Positions 18,812 to 26,968 of a stretch of 64,000 nucleotides of DNA are shown here, in pieces. The notes beneath the pieces were generated by a model, which ran no database searches, was not told the DNA's origin, and worked only from the letters and a program-made list of their open reading frames with translations. A program made the position numbers and the translations under genes. The first letter of the stretch is position 1; every line of letters begins with the position of its first letter. The stretch is from Methanomicrobiales archaeon (GTDB lineage Archaea; Halobacteriota; Methanomicrobia; Methanomicrobiales; Methanospirillaceae): positions 1-64,000 of the forward strand of contig JAAYCY010000010.1 in NCBI GenBank assembly GCA_012729535.1. The letters are read 5' to 3'.

Positions 18812-19522
18812 TCACCTCCGTCCTGTCCGCCGGGCTGCTATATGTCCAACCTTTCTACCCGGAGAAGTCCCACGGCTTACTGTCTTTGGTCTGCCCGGAT
18901 GCTGATGACCTCCACCACCAAATGGATGATCGATGACATTCATGGCCATGCCTCTGACACGAGGCCAGTTACTTGCGGTATTTTTCATCTTGTGATATTT
19001 CTTTCCGGCTTTTACGAACGGTTTTTCATTACGTCCTCCACCGGCGACAATACCAATTGTTGCCCGACACTGGCCGTTGAACCATTTCGTTGATCCACTC
19101 GGCATTTTGACTGCAACGCGACCTTCCATCTTATCTGTTACTGTTGCCTGCACACCGCCTGCACGGACGAATCTGCCGCCGTCATTTGGATTTGCTTCAA
19201 TATTACAGACAGATGAACCAGTAGGAATTGCCTGAAGCGGAAGGGTATTACCATTTTTAATTTCTGCTTCAGCCCCCCAGGTAAGAACATCCCCGATACC
19301 CATTCCCTCTGTTACCAGGACATATGCGTTCTCTCCATCAGGAACATCAACCAGTGCGATTGGGGTGTGCCGGGCTGGATCATGCTCAATATCCATGATC
19401 TTATAGCTGACTGTTTCTCCGGACCGGCCAAGGTGCCTTAGGGCTGCTTTATACCGGTGTGAAGGTGCACGATATGTCGGGCTTCCATGTCCACGACTCT
19501 GTGTAGTTATTCTATGTCCCAT
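18812..19522 (-). CDS. rpl2: large subunit ribosomal protein uL2
   Basis: 236 residues. The L2 signature PRVRGMAMNVIDHPFGGG near the C-terminus, with its conserved histidine, is intact; the N-terminus GHRITTQSRGHGSPTY is archaeal. It is needed for peptidyl-transferase centre assembly. Its stop lies within the S19 ribosome binding region. Confidence 0.96.
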   Translation of the reverse strand: MGHRITTQSRGHGSPTYRAPSHRYKAALRHLGRSGETVSYKIMDIEHDPARHTPIALVDVPDGENAYVLVTEGMGIGDVLTWGAEAEIKNGNTLPLQAIPTGSSVCNIEANPNDGGRFVRAGGVQATVTDKMEGRVAVKMPSGSTKWFNGQCRATIGIVAGGGRNEKPFVKAGKKYHKMKNTASNWPRVRGMAMNVIDHPFGGGGHQHPGRPKTVSRGTSPGRKVGHIAARRTGRR

Positions 19523-19531
19523 GTTGACACC

Positions 19532-19780
19532 TCACATTATTCCAAGCCGGCTGAGAATCTCTTCAGCAGCTTTCGGATTTGAAAAACTCACCATTGCTTT
19601 CTTCTCTCCGCGGTTTGTCATCAAAGTCCGGACTGAAGTGACGGGTTGATCAAACATCTTCTCAATAGACACTTTGATCTGTTCTTTTGATGCCTTCCGA
19701 TCGACGATGAACTGGATCTGACCATCACGCTCTACAATCATGCTGGCCTTTTCTGTTGCGTAAGGATATTTCAGAATCAT
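19532..19780 (-). CDS. rpl23: large subunit ribosomal protein uL23
   Basis: 82 residues, the short archaeal form. It reads ILKYPYATEKASMIVE at the start and VRTLMTNRGEKKAMVSF later. It docks SRP at the tunnel exit. The ATG overlaps the L4 stop as TAATG. Confidence 0.95.
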   Translation of the reverse strand: MILKYPYATEKASMIVERDGQIQFIVDRKASKEQIKVSIEKMFDQPVTSVRTLMTNRGEKKAMVSFSNPKAAEEILSRLGIM

Positions 19781-20529
19781 TACTGTTCACCACCAAGTTT
19801 CTTTACGGCATCTTCAGTCCAGAGTGTCAGGCGTGCTGCATGCGTTCCTGGTGCAAGCAGTTCAACATTAAGATTGTCTACCCGGCAAACATCAACACCA
19901 GCGAGGTTTCTGGCCGCCAGAAGATTTTCATTACAGGTGACGATAAGAAGACTCTTTCTCTGTTTGTAACGCCTCCCACGAAGCTTTCCCCGTCCGGCTC
20001 GAACCTTTCTTGACCGCTCTGCACGCTCGATATCTCCATAGACCCCAATTGCCCTCAGTGCAGAGATTACCTCTTTTGTCTTTTTCAGGGTTTCAAACTC
20101 TCCGGATAAAACATAGGGGAGTGAACCGTTGAAAACGTGACCACGTGAACGGACCAGATCTGATGATATTGTTGCAGCAATAGCTGATTGCAGTGCCTTG
20201 CGTTTTTCTTTCTGGTTAATTTCCCTGACCAGAACTTTCTCTACTTTTGGAGGATGTGCTTCACGTCCGCCTTTTGCCTGCGGAACTTTTGCTGCCCGTG
20301 AACTGTTTTTCAGACGCGGGACATGTGAAGCACCACGACCACTTCCCCACCCTACGGCAGAGGCAGTTATTCCTGCATAGACATATGCACCATGTGGCTG
20401 GTATCTTCTGCTCTGCTGGGCTATTACTGCTTTCTTGATAAGGTCGGGGCGATATTCTGAACTGAAGATCGATGGAAGGTCAATTTCATGAGCCACAGTT
20501 CCGGTAAGTGTCAATACCTGTGCTTTCAT
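19780..20529 (-). CDS. rpl4: large subunit ribosomal protein uL4
   Basis: 249 residues, the archaeal L4/L1e form. The tunnel loop region GWGSGRGASHVPR and the later KVRAGRGKLRGRRYKQRKS are seen. It begins 5 nt after the L3 stop. In bacteria L4 represses its own operon; nothing here shows that for this gene. Confidence 0.95.
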   Translation of the reverse strand: MKAQVLTLTGTVAHEIDLPSIFSSEYRPDLIKKAVIAQQSRRYQPHGAYVYAGITASAVGWGSGRGASHVPRLKNSSRAAKVPQAKGGREAHPPKVEKVLVREINQKEKRKALQSAIAATISSDLVRSRGHVFNGSLPYVLSGEFETLKKTKEVISALRAIGVYGDIERAERSRKVRAGRGKLRGRRYKQRKSLLIVTCNENLLAARNLAGVDVCRVDNLNVELLAPGTHAARLTLWTEDAVKKLGGEQ

Positions 20530-20534
20530 TTACT

Positions 20535-21548
20535 TCACCCCTGCTTACTCTCCAGACTTACAAATCCAATAGTTGGTTCGCGGATCTTGTGTTCTCCAAG
20601 GCGCATTGCATGCCTTATCCTGACAAGACGCTTTGAGGGGCCTGGAACTGAACCCTTAATAAGAACATATCGTGCCCGGACCAGACCATAATTGATAAAT
20701 CCACCTTCAGGAGTAATTTCAGTCCCGTCCTCACCGATCTTAATAAGACGCTTGTTAAACTCAGTTCTCTGATGATATCCCATCTGACCCATCATTGGTA
20801 CCTGCCATCGGACATGATGAGGAGTCCATGGTCCAAGAGTTCCGACATGACGCTCTTTTTTACCACGGGAGTGTTTTCTCTTTCGAAGGTGAACACCCCA
20901 CCGTTTTACCGGGCCCTGGGTTCCTTTACCCTTGGTAATGGCAGTCACATCAGTATACTGACCGACTTTAAAGAGAGACTGGATGCTAAAATCCTTACCT
21001 AAAATTGTAAGACCATATTCAAATCGTTCAGTCATGGAACCGCCATCAATGCGGGTTTCCATCAGGTCAGGAACCTTCTTTGGAACACCAGTAAGAACAG
21101 ATGGACGGGTATAGGTCAGTGCAAAGACATCTACGATCTTGCCAGCTTCAAGTGCTTCGCGGATTTTCTTTTCAGCTTCTTCACGCTTGTAGTTTTTCGG
21201 AAGGTTGAGTCTCCGGTTTAATTCCTTATCAAAAGAATCTGCCCAGATCTCTGTCAGGACGTGGTTACCATAGGTATCATGGTAATAAACCCGAATTGCA
21301 GCAACACGCATATCAGGAACTTCAATCACCGTGACTGGCACCATGATATCTTTCCCTTCGTTCGGGCTGTTGGCATGGTCATCTACCATGACAACATGGG
21401 TCATCCCCACCTTGTATCCTGCAAAACCCTGAAGTGCAGGCTCTCCCTGGTACGCCGGCCACGCATGATATTTTGGAACAGGGCTTTTTGCCCTCTTCCT
21501 TGGGCTGTATGCCAGAGAACCCATGCGGGGTCTGTGAATATTTGACAT
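20535..21548 (-). CDS. rpl3: large subunit ribosomal protein uL3
   Basis: 337 residues, the long archaeal/eukaryotic L3. Seen: [17 protein letters not shown] near the start, and the region [21 protein letters not shown] that reaches toward the peptidyl-transferase centre. It is the first protein gene of the superoperon. About 430 nt of transcribed but unassigned sequence lie between its likely promoter and this ATG. Confidence 0.96.
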   Translation of the reverse strand: MSNIHRPRMGSLAYSPRKRAKSPVPKYHAWPAYQGEPALQGFAGYKVGMTHVVMVDDHANSPNEGKDIMVPVTVIEVPDMRVAAIRVYYHDTYGNHVLTEIWADSFDKELNRRLNLPKNYKREEAEKKIREALEAGKIVDVFALTYTRPSVLTGVPKKVPDLMETRIDGGSMTERFEYGLTILGKDFSIQSLFKVGQYTDVTAITKGKGTQGPVKRWGVHLRKRKHSRGKKERHVGTLGPWTPHHVRWQVPMMGQMGYHQRTEFNKRLIKIGEDGTEITPEGGFINYGLVRARYVLIKGSVPGPSKRLVRIRHAMRLGEHKIREPTIGFVSLESKQG

Positions 21549-22004
21549 GTATCAATCAGTCCTTCTTTTCTGTATCTGGGAACACCTGCAGAATCTGCAG
21601 ATGCTTCGATGCAGGAAAGAGACACGGGACTTGAGCTGTATGTGCGCTTTCGCCATAACTGCATCATGCCGGAACACGTTCGTAGATTTCTCCCTACCTC
21701 GCGGAGATCCTAAAGGATGCGCAGGAAACCTGCCAGAATATCTGCTCGCACGTGTAGACAAATCTATGATTGTCGTCCGGATACCGGTCTCTCGTAAGAT
21801 GCGTGATAACTCGGCTTACCCTGCAAGCAGGGTTCGGGCCGCATCGTCCACCCTTGCCGACATCACATCCCACTCTATCAGCCCATTGCAATTAAAGCAA
21901 TATTTGCCTGCTTCATGACTAAAAAAAGTCAGAATCAAAACATTCAGACCACTATGAAAGAGATTCCATAGGACCTAGGCTTCCTTAATATTCACCAAAA
22001 TAAG
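21549..22004 (-). other. long hairpin-rich leader of the ribosomal superoperon, possible RNA or decayed gene
   Basis: About 430 nt lie between a TATA-like box and rpl3 with no clear gene. On the minus strand several strong hairpins are seen: CCCTGCTTGCAGGG at about 21819-21832, CCGG-TAT-CCGG near 21780, GCAGG-TTT-CCTGC at about 21720-21733, a GCGAAAGC loop near 21650 and CTGCAG-ATT-CTGCAG near 21593. One minus frame also has coding flavour: a CFNC segment, then an in-frame TAA at about 21818-21820, then an open frame with a CRFC segment that ends 3 nt before the rpl3 ATG. I could not match it to SRP or RNase P RNA, or to a known protein. Confidence 0.45.
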
Positions 22005-22013
22005 GTATAAAGA
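22005..22013 (-). promoter_or_regulatory. TATA-like promoter of the ribosomal superoperon
   Basis: The minus strand reads CTTTATACC preceded by an A-rich stretch, fitting an archaeal TATA box with a BRE. The expected transcription start is about 25 nt downstream, near 21982, which would give rpl3 an unusually long leader. No better TATA box was seen nearer to rpl3. Confidence 0.45.
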
Positions 22014-22026
22014 TTTGGCAGCACCC

Positions 22027-22431
22027 TCATTCAAAATAGAGGTCGCCATCATCCTTGAGATACACTTCAATCTTTTCACGGATTAACCGTGACTTGTTCT
22101 TCTCAGGAATTTCATCCCTGATACGGTTCATGAGTTGTATACTGTCATATCTGACTTTTATACCAGCGCTTTCAGCTTCCTCAAATATTTTGTTGACCGC
22201 GACGAGAAGATCTGAACCTTTATCAATGGTACATAAATGCCTGGCATCAAGACTATAGAAGAAATCAAGTGTTTCGCGTGCTCTTTTAACATTTTCCATT
22301 GCAGATTTTTCTATGGTGCAGATATTTGCCTTGGAGGTATGGATGATATCGGCTATTTGCTGTTGGGTAAGGCCTGAACGCCTGTACCTGAGAACTTCTT
22401 TCTGACGGTCAGTAAGTAACCCTTCTTTCAT
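22027..22431 (-). CDS. tfx: Tfx family DNA-binding transcriptional regulator
   Basis: 134 residues. The N-terminal helix-turn-helix reads LLTDRQKEVLRYRRSGLTQQ and ANICTIEKSAMENVKRAR, which matches the Tfx family. Tfx of Methanothermobacter binds the promoter of the molybdenum formylmethanofuran dehydrogenase operon. The C-terminal part (about 65-134) is less conserved and may be a ligand or dimer domain. It is divergent from mtd, about 195 nt apart, so control of mtd is an attractive guess. Confidence 0.85.
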   Translation of the reverse strand: MKEGLLTDRQKEVLRYRRSGLTQQQIADIIHTSKANICTIEKSAMENVKRARETLDFFYSLDARHLCTIDKGSDLLVAVNKIFEEAESAGIKVRYDSIQLMNRIRDEIPEKNKSRLIREKIEVYLKDDGDLYFE

Positions 22432-22574
22432 AGAGAAACTTGTTCATTAAAATTTAAACAGGTTTCGTTAACCCACTCAATAATTCATTACAGTTAATGG
22501 AAAAAGACATATTTTTACACAAATCTCAGTAATTCGCGCCATTTCAAAGCAATTGATGAAAAAACGATTTCACA

Positions 22575-22583
22575 ATATTTATT
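22575..22583 (+). promoter_or_regulatory. TATA-like promoter of mtd
   Basis: AATATTTATT at about this position is an AT-rich TATA-like box. A start about 25 nt downstream would leave a leader of about 20 nt carrying the GAGGTG ribosome binding site of mtd (22618-22623). Confidence 0.45.
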
Positions 22584-22626
22584 ATGATATTTGGTCAAAG
22601 TATCGTTGAACACACAGAGGTGTAGT

Positions 22627-23469
22627 ATGGTTGTAAAAGTAGGAATTGCAAAACTTGGAAATATCGCCAGCGGTGTCATGGCAGAACTTCTGCTTGACGA
22701 GCGTGCAGACCGTGAAGACATGCAGACTTTCATGGCAACCTCCGGTACCAAACTTCAGCCAGAAGATATTGACCGCGTCGTTACCAATATGAAAGCATGG
22801 GGACCTGACTTTTGTGTTGTCGTTTCCCCGAACGGAGTTCTTCCAGGACCAAAGGGTGCCCGTGAAGCACTTGGTGCAGCAGGTATTCCCTGTGTTGTCA
22901 TAACTGACGACATCACCACAAAGAAAGAGGAATGGGAAGCACTCAAGGCAAGCGATTTCGGATACATCATCATGAAAGCTGACTCCATGATTGGAGCCCG
23001 CCGCGAATTCCTTGACCCCATCGAAATGGCAGATTACAATGGCAACCTTGTCAAAGTTCTCTCTATCACCGGAGCATTCCGCAAACTGCAGATCGCTCTT
23101 GATGAAGTAATCGACCAGGTAAAAGCAGGAAAGAAGGGCAAAGACCTTGCACTCCCAAAGATCGTAATGTCCTCAGACAAGGCAATAGAGGGAGAATTCA
23201 GCAACCCATACGCATATGCAAAAGCACGTGCAGCATATGAAATCGCGCAGGCAGTAGCCGGCGTCAATGTCAAGGGTTGTTTCATGACAAAAGGATTTGA
23301 AAACTACACCCCGATTGTTGCATCTGCACATGAGATGATGCGCCAGGCAATGCTCCTCTGTGACGGAGCACGCGAGATGGAAAAGGCAACTGACGCAGTT
23401 ATCCGTAAGCCACACAAGAATGATGGCACCCGTGTTGCTAAGAAAGCACTCATCAGCAAGCCAGAGTAA
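22627..23469 (+). CDS. mtd: F420-dependent methylenetetrahydromethanopterin dehydrogenase
   Basis: 280 residues from the ATG at 22627, chosen because GAGGTG lies 4 nt before it and Mtd proteins begin [12 protein letters not shown]; the open frame upstream is not coding. The full family pattern follows ([39 protein letters not shown]). Mtd reversibly oxidises methylene-H4MPT with coenzyme F420, a step of CO2-reducing methanogenesis. Mer, the next enzyme of the pathway, lies 1 kb away on the other strand. A T-run follows the stop. Confidence 0.97.
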   Translation: MVVKVGIAKLGNIASGVMAELLLDERADREDMQTFMATSGTKLQPEDIDRVVTNMKAWGPDFCVVVSPNGVLPGPKGAREALGAAGIPCVVITDDITTKKEEWEALKASDFGYIIMKADSMIGARREFLDPIEMADYNGNLVKVLSITGAFRKLQIALDEVIDQVKAGKKGKDLALPKIVMSSDKAIEGEFSNPYAYAKARAAYEIAQAVAGVNVKGCFMTKGFENYTPIVASAHEMMRQAMLLCDGAREMEKATDAVIRKPHKNDGTRVAKKALISKPE

Positions 23470-23486
23470 AATCCCAAAAATTATCC

Positions 23487-23492
23487 TTTTTT
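23487..23492 (+). terminator. T-run terminator after mtd
   Basis: Six T residues lie about 17 nt after the mtd stop, with no strong hairpin, as usual for archaeal transcription ends. The convergent GalT-like gene ends 10 nt further on. Confidence 0.4.
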
Positions 23493-23502
23493 ATATTGAA
23501 AG

Positions 23503-24435
23503 TTACTCTCTGTTGCTATTCCGCCAGATACTTCCAAGTTCTTCAGGGAGCGTCATAATTACCGGTTCCAGGTGAAGTTTCTCCATAAATGCAGTATCTG
23601 ACGTGGATAACGGGTTGGGATTGATTCTGGCCACAATAGAGGCAAATCCAGAAAAATATTCACGCTCCTTATCGGTCCCAAAGAATATTGACATGTTCCA
23701 GGCACCATGACCCATGTCCTGGAGAAATTCAATAATTCGGAGAAGATCCTTAGCAAAGAGGAATACTGATGATTGAAAGTCGCTAATTGTCACTCCGGGA
23801 AGGATGCACCGGATCTCCTTTTCACCAATCGGGACATGGTGTGCATACCAGAAAAGGTTGGTTCCACTAAGACATCGTTCACTTTTTGATTCCGATTCAC
23901 GCAATAAGTCCCACCATGATCTTCCATGAAGGTGATAATATTCCTCCGACCCTTTAATATATGCATTAGGAAGGGTGTCAGGAACTACATCTGTCAGACC
24001 CTGAAGATGAGGATGAGGAAGAGAGGCACCTGCAGAAGGAAGATAATTCCAGTTGATAGAAACATAGCCTGTCTGCTCATTCATCACACAGATCTGCCCT
24101 AACAGAGCATCATACAGATGATCAAAAGTAAACTGAGAAACCTGGTGATCATGAGTCATAACGGTTACAATATGAAATAAAGCATATGGGTATAGATTTG
24201 GAAAAGTAGTACTCTCACCGATACAAAGTCTTGAACCACTGGGAAAGACCGGAGTGACCTCCTTAATCTTATCAGGACAGAAAGGGCAGCCATCATTTGA
24301 GTAAAGGGGAATAACCGGGGCGCCAATACCACGTCTGATCCGTTCAGGACAGATTCGGGTCCGTATACCAGTCAGGCATTCGGTTCTGTATTCAATAATA
24401 CCACCTGCATGATCATGACGACTGGAAAGAAACAT
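23503..24435 (-). CDS. galactose-1-phosphate uridylyltransferase-like protein (HIT superfamily)
   Basis: 310 residues. It has a CPFCP zinc motif (50-54) and the HPHLQ motif (141-145) whose second histidine carries the nucleotidyl intermediate in GalT enzymes. This fits a UDP-sugar or ADP-sugar nucleotidyl transferase; the sugar cannot be read from the sequence. It lies between mtd and mer, convergent with mtd and upstream of nothing obvious. Methanogens often carry GalT-like proteins without a Leloir pathway, so galactose metabolism should not be assumed. Confidence 0.72.
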   Translation of the reverse strand: MFLSSRHDHAGGIIEYRTECLTGIRTRICPERIRRGIGAPVIPLYSNDGCPFCPDKIKEVTPVFPSGSRLCIGESTTFPNLYPYALFHIVTVMTHDHQVSQFTFDHLYDALLGQICVMNEQTGYVSINWNYLPSAGASLPHPHLQGLTDVVPDTLPNAYIKGSEEYYHLHGRSWWDLLRESESKSERCLSGTNLFWYAHHVPIGEKEIRCILPGVTISDFQSSVFLFAKDLLRIIEFLQDMGHGAWNMSIFFGTDKEREYFSGFASIVARINPNPLSTSDTAFMEKLHLEPVIMTLPEELGSIWRNSNRE

Positions 24436-24532
24436 CTCATCTCCTCATGCCGTTTGAAGATATCAGTGTTTCCATGAGACAAAAACAAATTTATTCAATA
24501 TCATGTTAAAGACATAATAACTGACTAATCTT

Positions 24533-24538
24533 AAAAAA
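24533..24538 (-). terminator. T-run terminator after mer
   Basis: On the minus strand six T residues lie about 20 nt after the mer stop codon. No clear hairpin is seen. Confidence 0.4.
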
Positions 24539-24557
24539 GAGGATATTGAGAAAGAAT

Positions 24558-25544
24558 TTACACGACGTACTTGCCGAGCAGACGGATGGAGTTTACCATG
24601 TCCGGACCAAGCGGTGAGCCGAAGATAATCTGGGTTACACCAGACTTGGTGAGATTCTCGCACTTCTGCTTGACAGTGTCCGGGTTTCCTGCAATAGTAA
24701 AGGCATCGATGGTTGCGTCGTCAACATTCTCACCTGCAGTCTTGAAGTCGAACTTTGCAAGAGCTGCCTTAATGTTGGCAACCTTGCCAAGGTCCAGTCC
24801 ATGACGCTGGAGCAGTGGTTCTGGAGAACCTGCGGCGATGAAAGCTGCAACAATCTTTGCTGCGTTGCGTGCCTTTTTCTCATTCATGTCAATAGACATT
24901 GCAGTGTAAGCACCAATATCAAAGCCCTTTTTACCGACCTTGTCACAGGCAGCTTTGATGATTGGAATTGCAACATCGAAATCTTTCGGGTTGGATGCGT
25001 TAATCAGGGCGCCATCTCCGATAGTTCCTGCAAGTTCCAGGACTTTGGGTCCCTGGGCTCCAATGTACACTGGAATTCCCTTCTTTCCAGGCAGGGTGAC
25101 ACCAGTAAGCTTTGCACCATCATAATCGAAGAATTTCATGCCACTCTTCTTAACCTCTTCTCCACCCCAGAGCTTGCGCATCTGCACAACTGCTTCTTCA
25201 AGGCGGCCGACTGGCTTTTCAGGGGAGATTGCCAGCTTCGGAAGGGTGGAAAGGTCACCTGGTCCGATACCCATAACTGCCCGGCCATCAGATATCTCGT
25301 TAAGAGTGCAGGCAAATGAGGCCATTGCTGCCGGGGTGTCAGTAAATGAGTTCATGATTCCCGGACCCATCTTCAGGGTTGTTGTTGCCTGTGCAATTGC
25401 AGCGAGGGTCGGGTAGCAGTGGCGGTTGTTATAGTGGTTGGTAATCCAGGCAAAATCAATATCCTTTGACTCTGCAAGTTTACAATAATTGACCACCTGT
25501 TTGACGGTAATGTTTCCCGGAACGAATTCTATTCCATAACTCAA
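24558..25544 (-). CDS. mer: F420-dependent methylenetetrahydromethanopterin reductase
   Basis: 328 residues, a luciferase-like TIM barrel: YGIEFVPG start, AWITNHYNNR, GPGIMNSFTDTPA, GIGPGD and INASNPKDF all match Mer. It reduces methylene-H4MPT to methyl-H4MPT with F420H2. I place the start at a TTG (25544) because GAGGTG lies 7 nt before it and Mer proteins begin at xYGIEFVP. An in-frame ATG at 25559 overlaps the ribosome binding site and would add five residues. Confidence 0.95.
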   Translation of the reverse strand: MSYGIEFVPGNITVKQVVNYCKLAESKDIDFAWITNHYNNRHCYPTLAAIAQATTTLKMGPGIMNSFTDTPAAMASFACTLNEISDGRAVMGIGPGDLSTLPKLAISPEKPVGRLEEAVVQMRKLWGGEEVKKSGMKFFDYDGAKLTGVTLPGKKGIPVYIGAQGPKVLELAGTIGDGALINASNPKDFDVAIPIIKAACDKVGKKGFDIGAYTAMSIDMNEKKARNAAKIVAAFIAAGSPEPLLQRHGLDLGKVANIKAALAKFDFKTAGENVDDATIDAFTIAGNPDTVKQKCENLTKSGVTQIIFGSPLGPDMVNSIRLLGKYVV

Positions 25545-25614
25545 GGTAAAACACCTCATTCCACTATTAACACCCTTACCGGTAAAAATATTATCATTTG
25601 ATATTGGGGTTTTT

Positions 25615-25624
25615 TGATATATTT
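25615..25624 (-). promoter_or_regulatory. TATA-like promoter of mer
   Basis: The minus strand reads GAAATATATC, a strong TATA-type box, about 70 nt upstream of the TTG start. A transcript from about 25590 would have a leader near 45 nt. Confidence 0.5.
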
Positions 25625-25737
25625 CTCAATAATAATGACAATTCAAGATTTATTGTGAATCAGGAGAAAAATTTGGAAAAATATCCAGCCTAACGCATCG
25701 GTATCTCTTTGAGAAACGCACTCTATGAGGATATCTT

Positions 25738-25803
25738 ATGGTAATAAATTCAGGAACACTTGTATCAGATGAACAGAATACATATACACAGGATTTTGAG
25801 TGA
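25738..25803 (+). CDS. possible 21-residue small ORF upstream of the FtsZ-like gene
   Basis: ATG-to-TGA, 21 residues, with GAGGAT about 6 nt before the ATG. It lies in the intergenic region between mer and the FtsZ-like gene and ends 25 nt before that gene's ATG. It has no recognisable motif and may be chance; it is listed because the ribosome binding site is better than that of the gene it precedes. Confidence 0.25.
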   Translation: MVINSGTLVSDEQNTYTQDFE

Positions 25804-25828
25804 AATAATTCGGGTGTGATATGAACAC

Positions 25829-26968
25829 ATGAGACTGCTGATTCTCGGACTTGGTACTGCTGGAAGCAAAATTGCTGATGATATAATCAGACCATCAGAT
25901 AGTTCTTCCCGTTGTTCTGATTTGCATGCAATAGCAGTAGATAATGATCCGAATGTTCTGGAACACCTTCATCATATTGACGAGGAAGCAAAATTTTATT
26001 TCCCGAAAGATGATATCGAAGCCCCTGAACTTCTCACAACACGCTTTACCATTGATGAAGTTAAGAACAAACTGAAAGGATTTGATGTGGGAACCCATGA
26101 TGCTGTTCTCATCTGCGCCGGACTTGGAGGAGGACTCGTGGATCTTGTTCCGCATCTGGTTTCAATTATTAGGGAATCCATGTTTGAACCAGTTTTTGCA
26201 CTGGTTACGATTCCTGCCGAAGAAGAAGGAGAGAGACGACTCATCCAGGCGATGAAGAACCTCTATTCAATTCGTGCCCTGGTCGATGGAGTAATTATTT
26301 TTGATAATCAACTCTGGTTGGACAAAGCGAGGGGAGAACTTCAGGAAACAGCAATAAAAAAAGAAACATCCAAACCAGATCTATTCCGATTGCCCGGTAC
26401 TGCTGAAAAACAGAGTATGGATCCATATGACATAGTAAACAGGCACATTGCACGCAGGATACGTATTCTTATCAATGCTGGTGAAATTCAGAGACAAGCA
26501 CCACAAACTGTCCTGGATTCACGTGAAATTCTCAATACCATCATGGGAATGTCTTTTATTACCATCGGCTTTGCAGAAGAAAAACTCCCGGATTCTGGAA
26601 AAATCAATATTCTCCGGCAAAAAAATGAGACTCGCGTAGGCAGACAGGAACGGGCTGCAAGGATCGTAAAACTGGCAGAAAGAGCGGTTTTTAGAGAAAT
26701 ATCTGCATACTGCGATTTCTCTCAGGCAAAAAAGGCATTAATCCTATTATCAGGCCCTGAAGATGAACTCTCAATGAAAGGGTATATGGCTGTCAGGAAA
26801 TGGATCGATGAAAGTATTGATGGTTTTGAGATGCGTTCAGGGGACAATCCGGTATCAGCCCGAATTATGAACAGCGTATCAGTGCTTATCATCTTTTCAG
26901 GACTCCCAACGGTTACCAGAGTTCAGGATTTATACGAGCGGTTTGAACACAAAAAAAATAATGAATAA
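25829..26968 (+). CDS. FtsZ/tubulin-like family GTP-binding protein (non-canonical)
   Basis: 379 residues. The N-terminal Rossmann part is FtsZ-like: LILGLGTAGSKIAD (3-16), a VDND turn (37-40) and, where FtsZ has GGGTGTG, the sequence AGLGGGLVDL (97-106), so the T4 phosphate loop is altered but glycine-rich. The next strand (FALVTIPAEEEGERR) and the later FDNQLWL keep FtsZ order. Archaea carry several FtsZ-like groups besides division FtsZ and CetZ; this looks like one of them. It is divergent from mer and convergent with nrpR. Whether it binds GTP or polymerises cannot be told. Confidence 0.7.
   Translation: MRLLILGLGTAGSKIADDIIRPSDSSSRCSDLHAIAVDNDPNVLEHLHHIDEEAKFYFPKDDIEAPELLTTRFTIDEVKNKLKGFDVGTHDAVLICAGLGGGLVDLVPHLVSIIRESMFEPVFALVTIPAEEEGERRLIQAMKNLYSIRALVDGVIIFDNQLWLDKARGELQETAIKKETSKPDLFRLPGTAEKQSMDPYDIVNRHIARRIRILINAGEIQRQAPQTVLDSREILNTIMGMSFITIGFAEEKLPDSGKINILRQKNETRVGRQERAARIVKLAERAVFREISAYCDFSQAKKALILLSGPEDELSMKGYMAVRKWIDESIDGFEMRSGDNPVSARIMNSVSVLIIFSGLPTVTRVQDLYERFEHKKNNE

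Noticed and set aside
7336-21002. Many plus-strand frames of 60-185 codons inside the ribosomal operon
   Set aside because: They are antisense shadows of compact coding sequence, with no family resemblance or ribosome binding sites.
21818-21820. In-frame stop of the leader as a recoded amino acid
   Set aside because: The codon is TAA, not TAG or TGA, so pyrrolysine or selenocysteine recoding does not apply.
21547-21918. 123-residue plus-strand open frame opposite the rpl3 leader
   Set aside because: It runs against the likely transcript, starts inside the rpl3 start codon region, has no ribosome binding site and no family resemblance.
21549-21980. RNase P RNA as the identity of the rpl3 leader
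   Set aside because: The conserved GAGGAAAGTCC block and the matching ACAGAACCCGGCTTA block were not found on the minus strand; only a weak GGCTTAC resemblance occurs on the plus strand.
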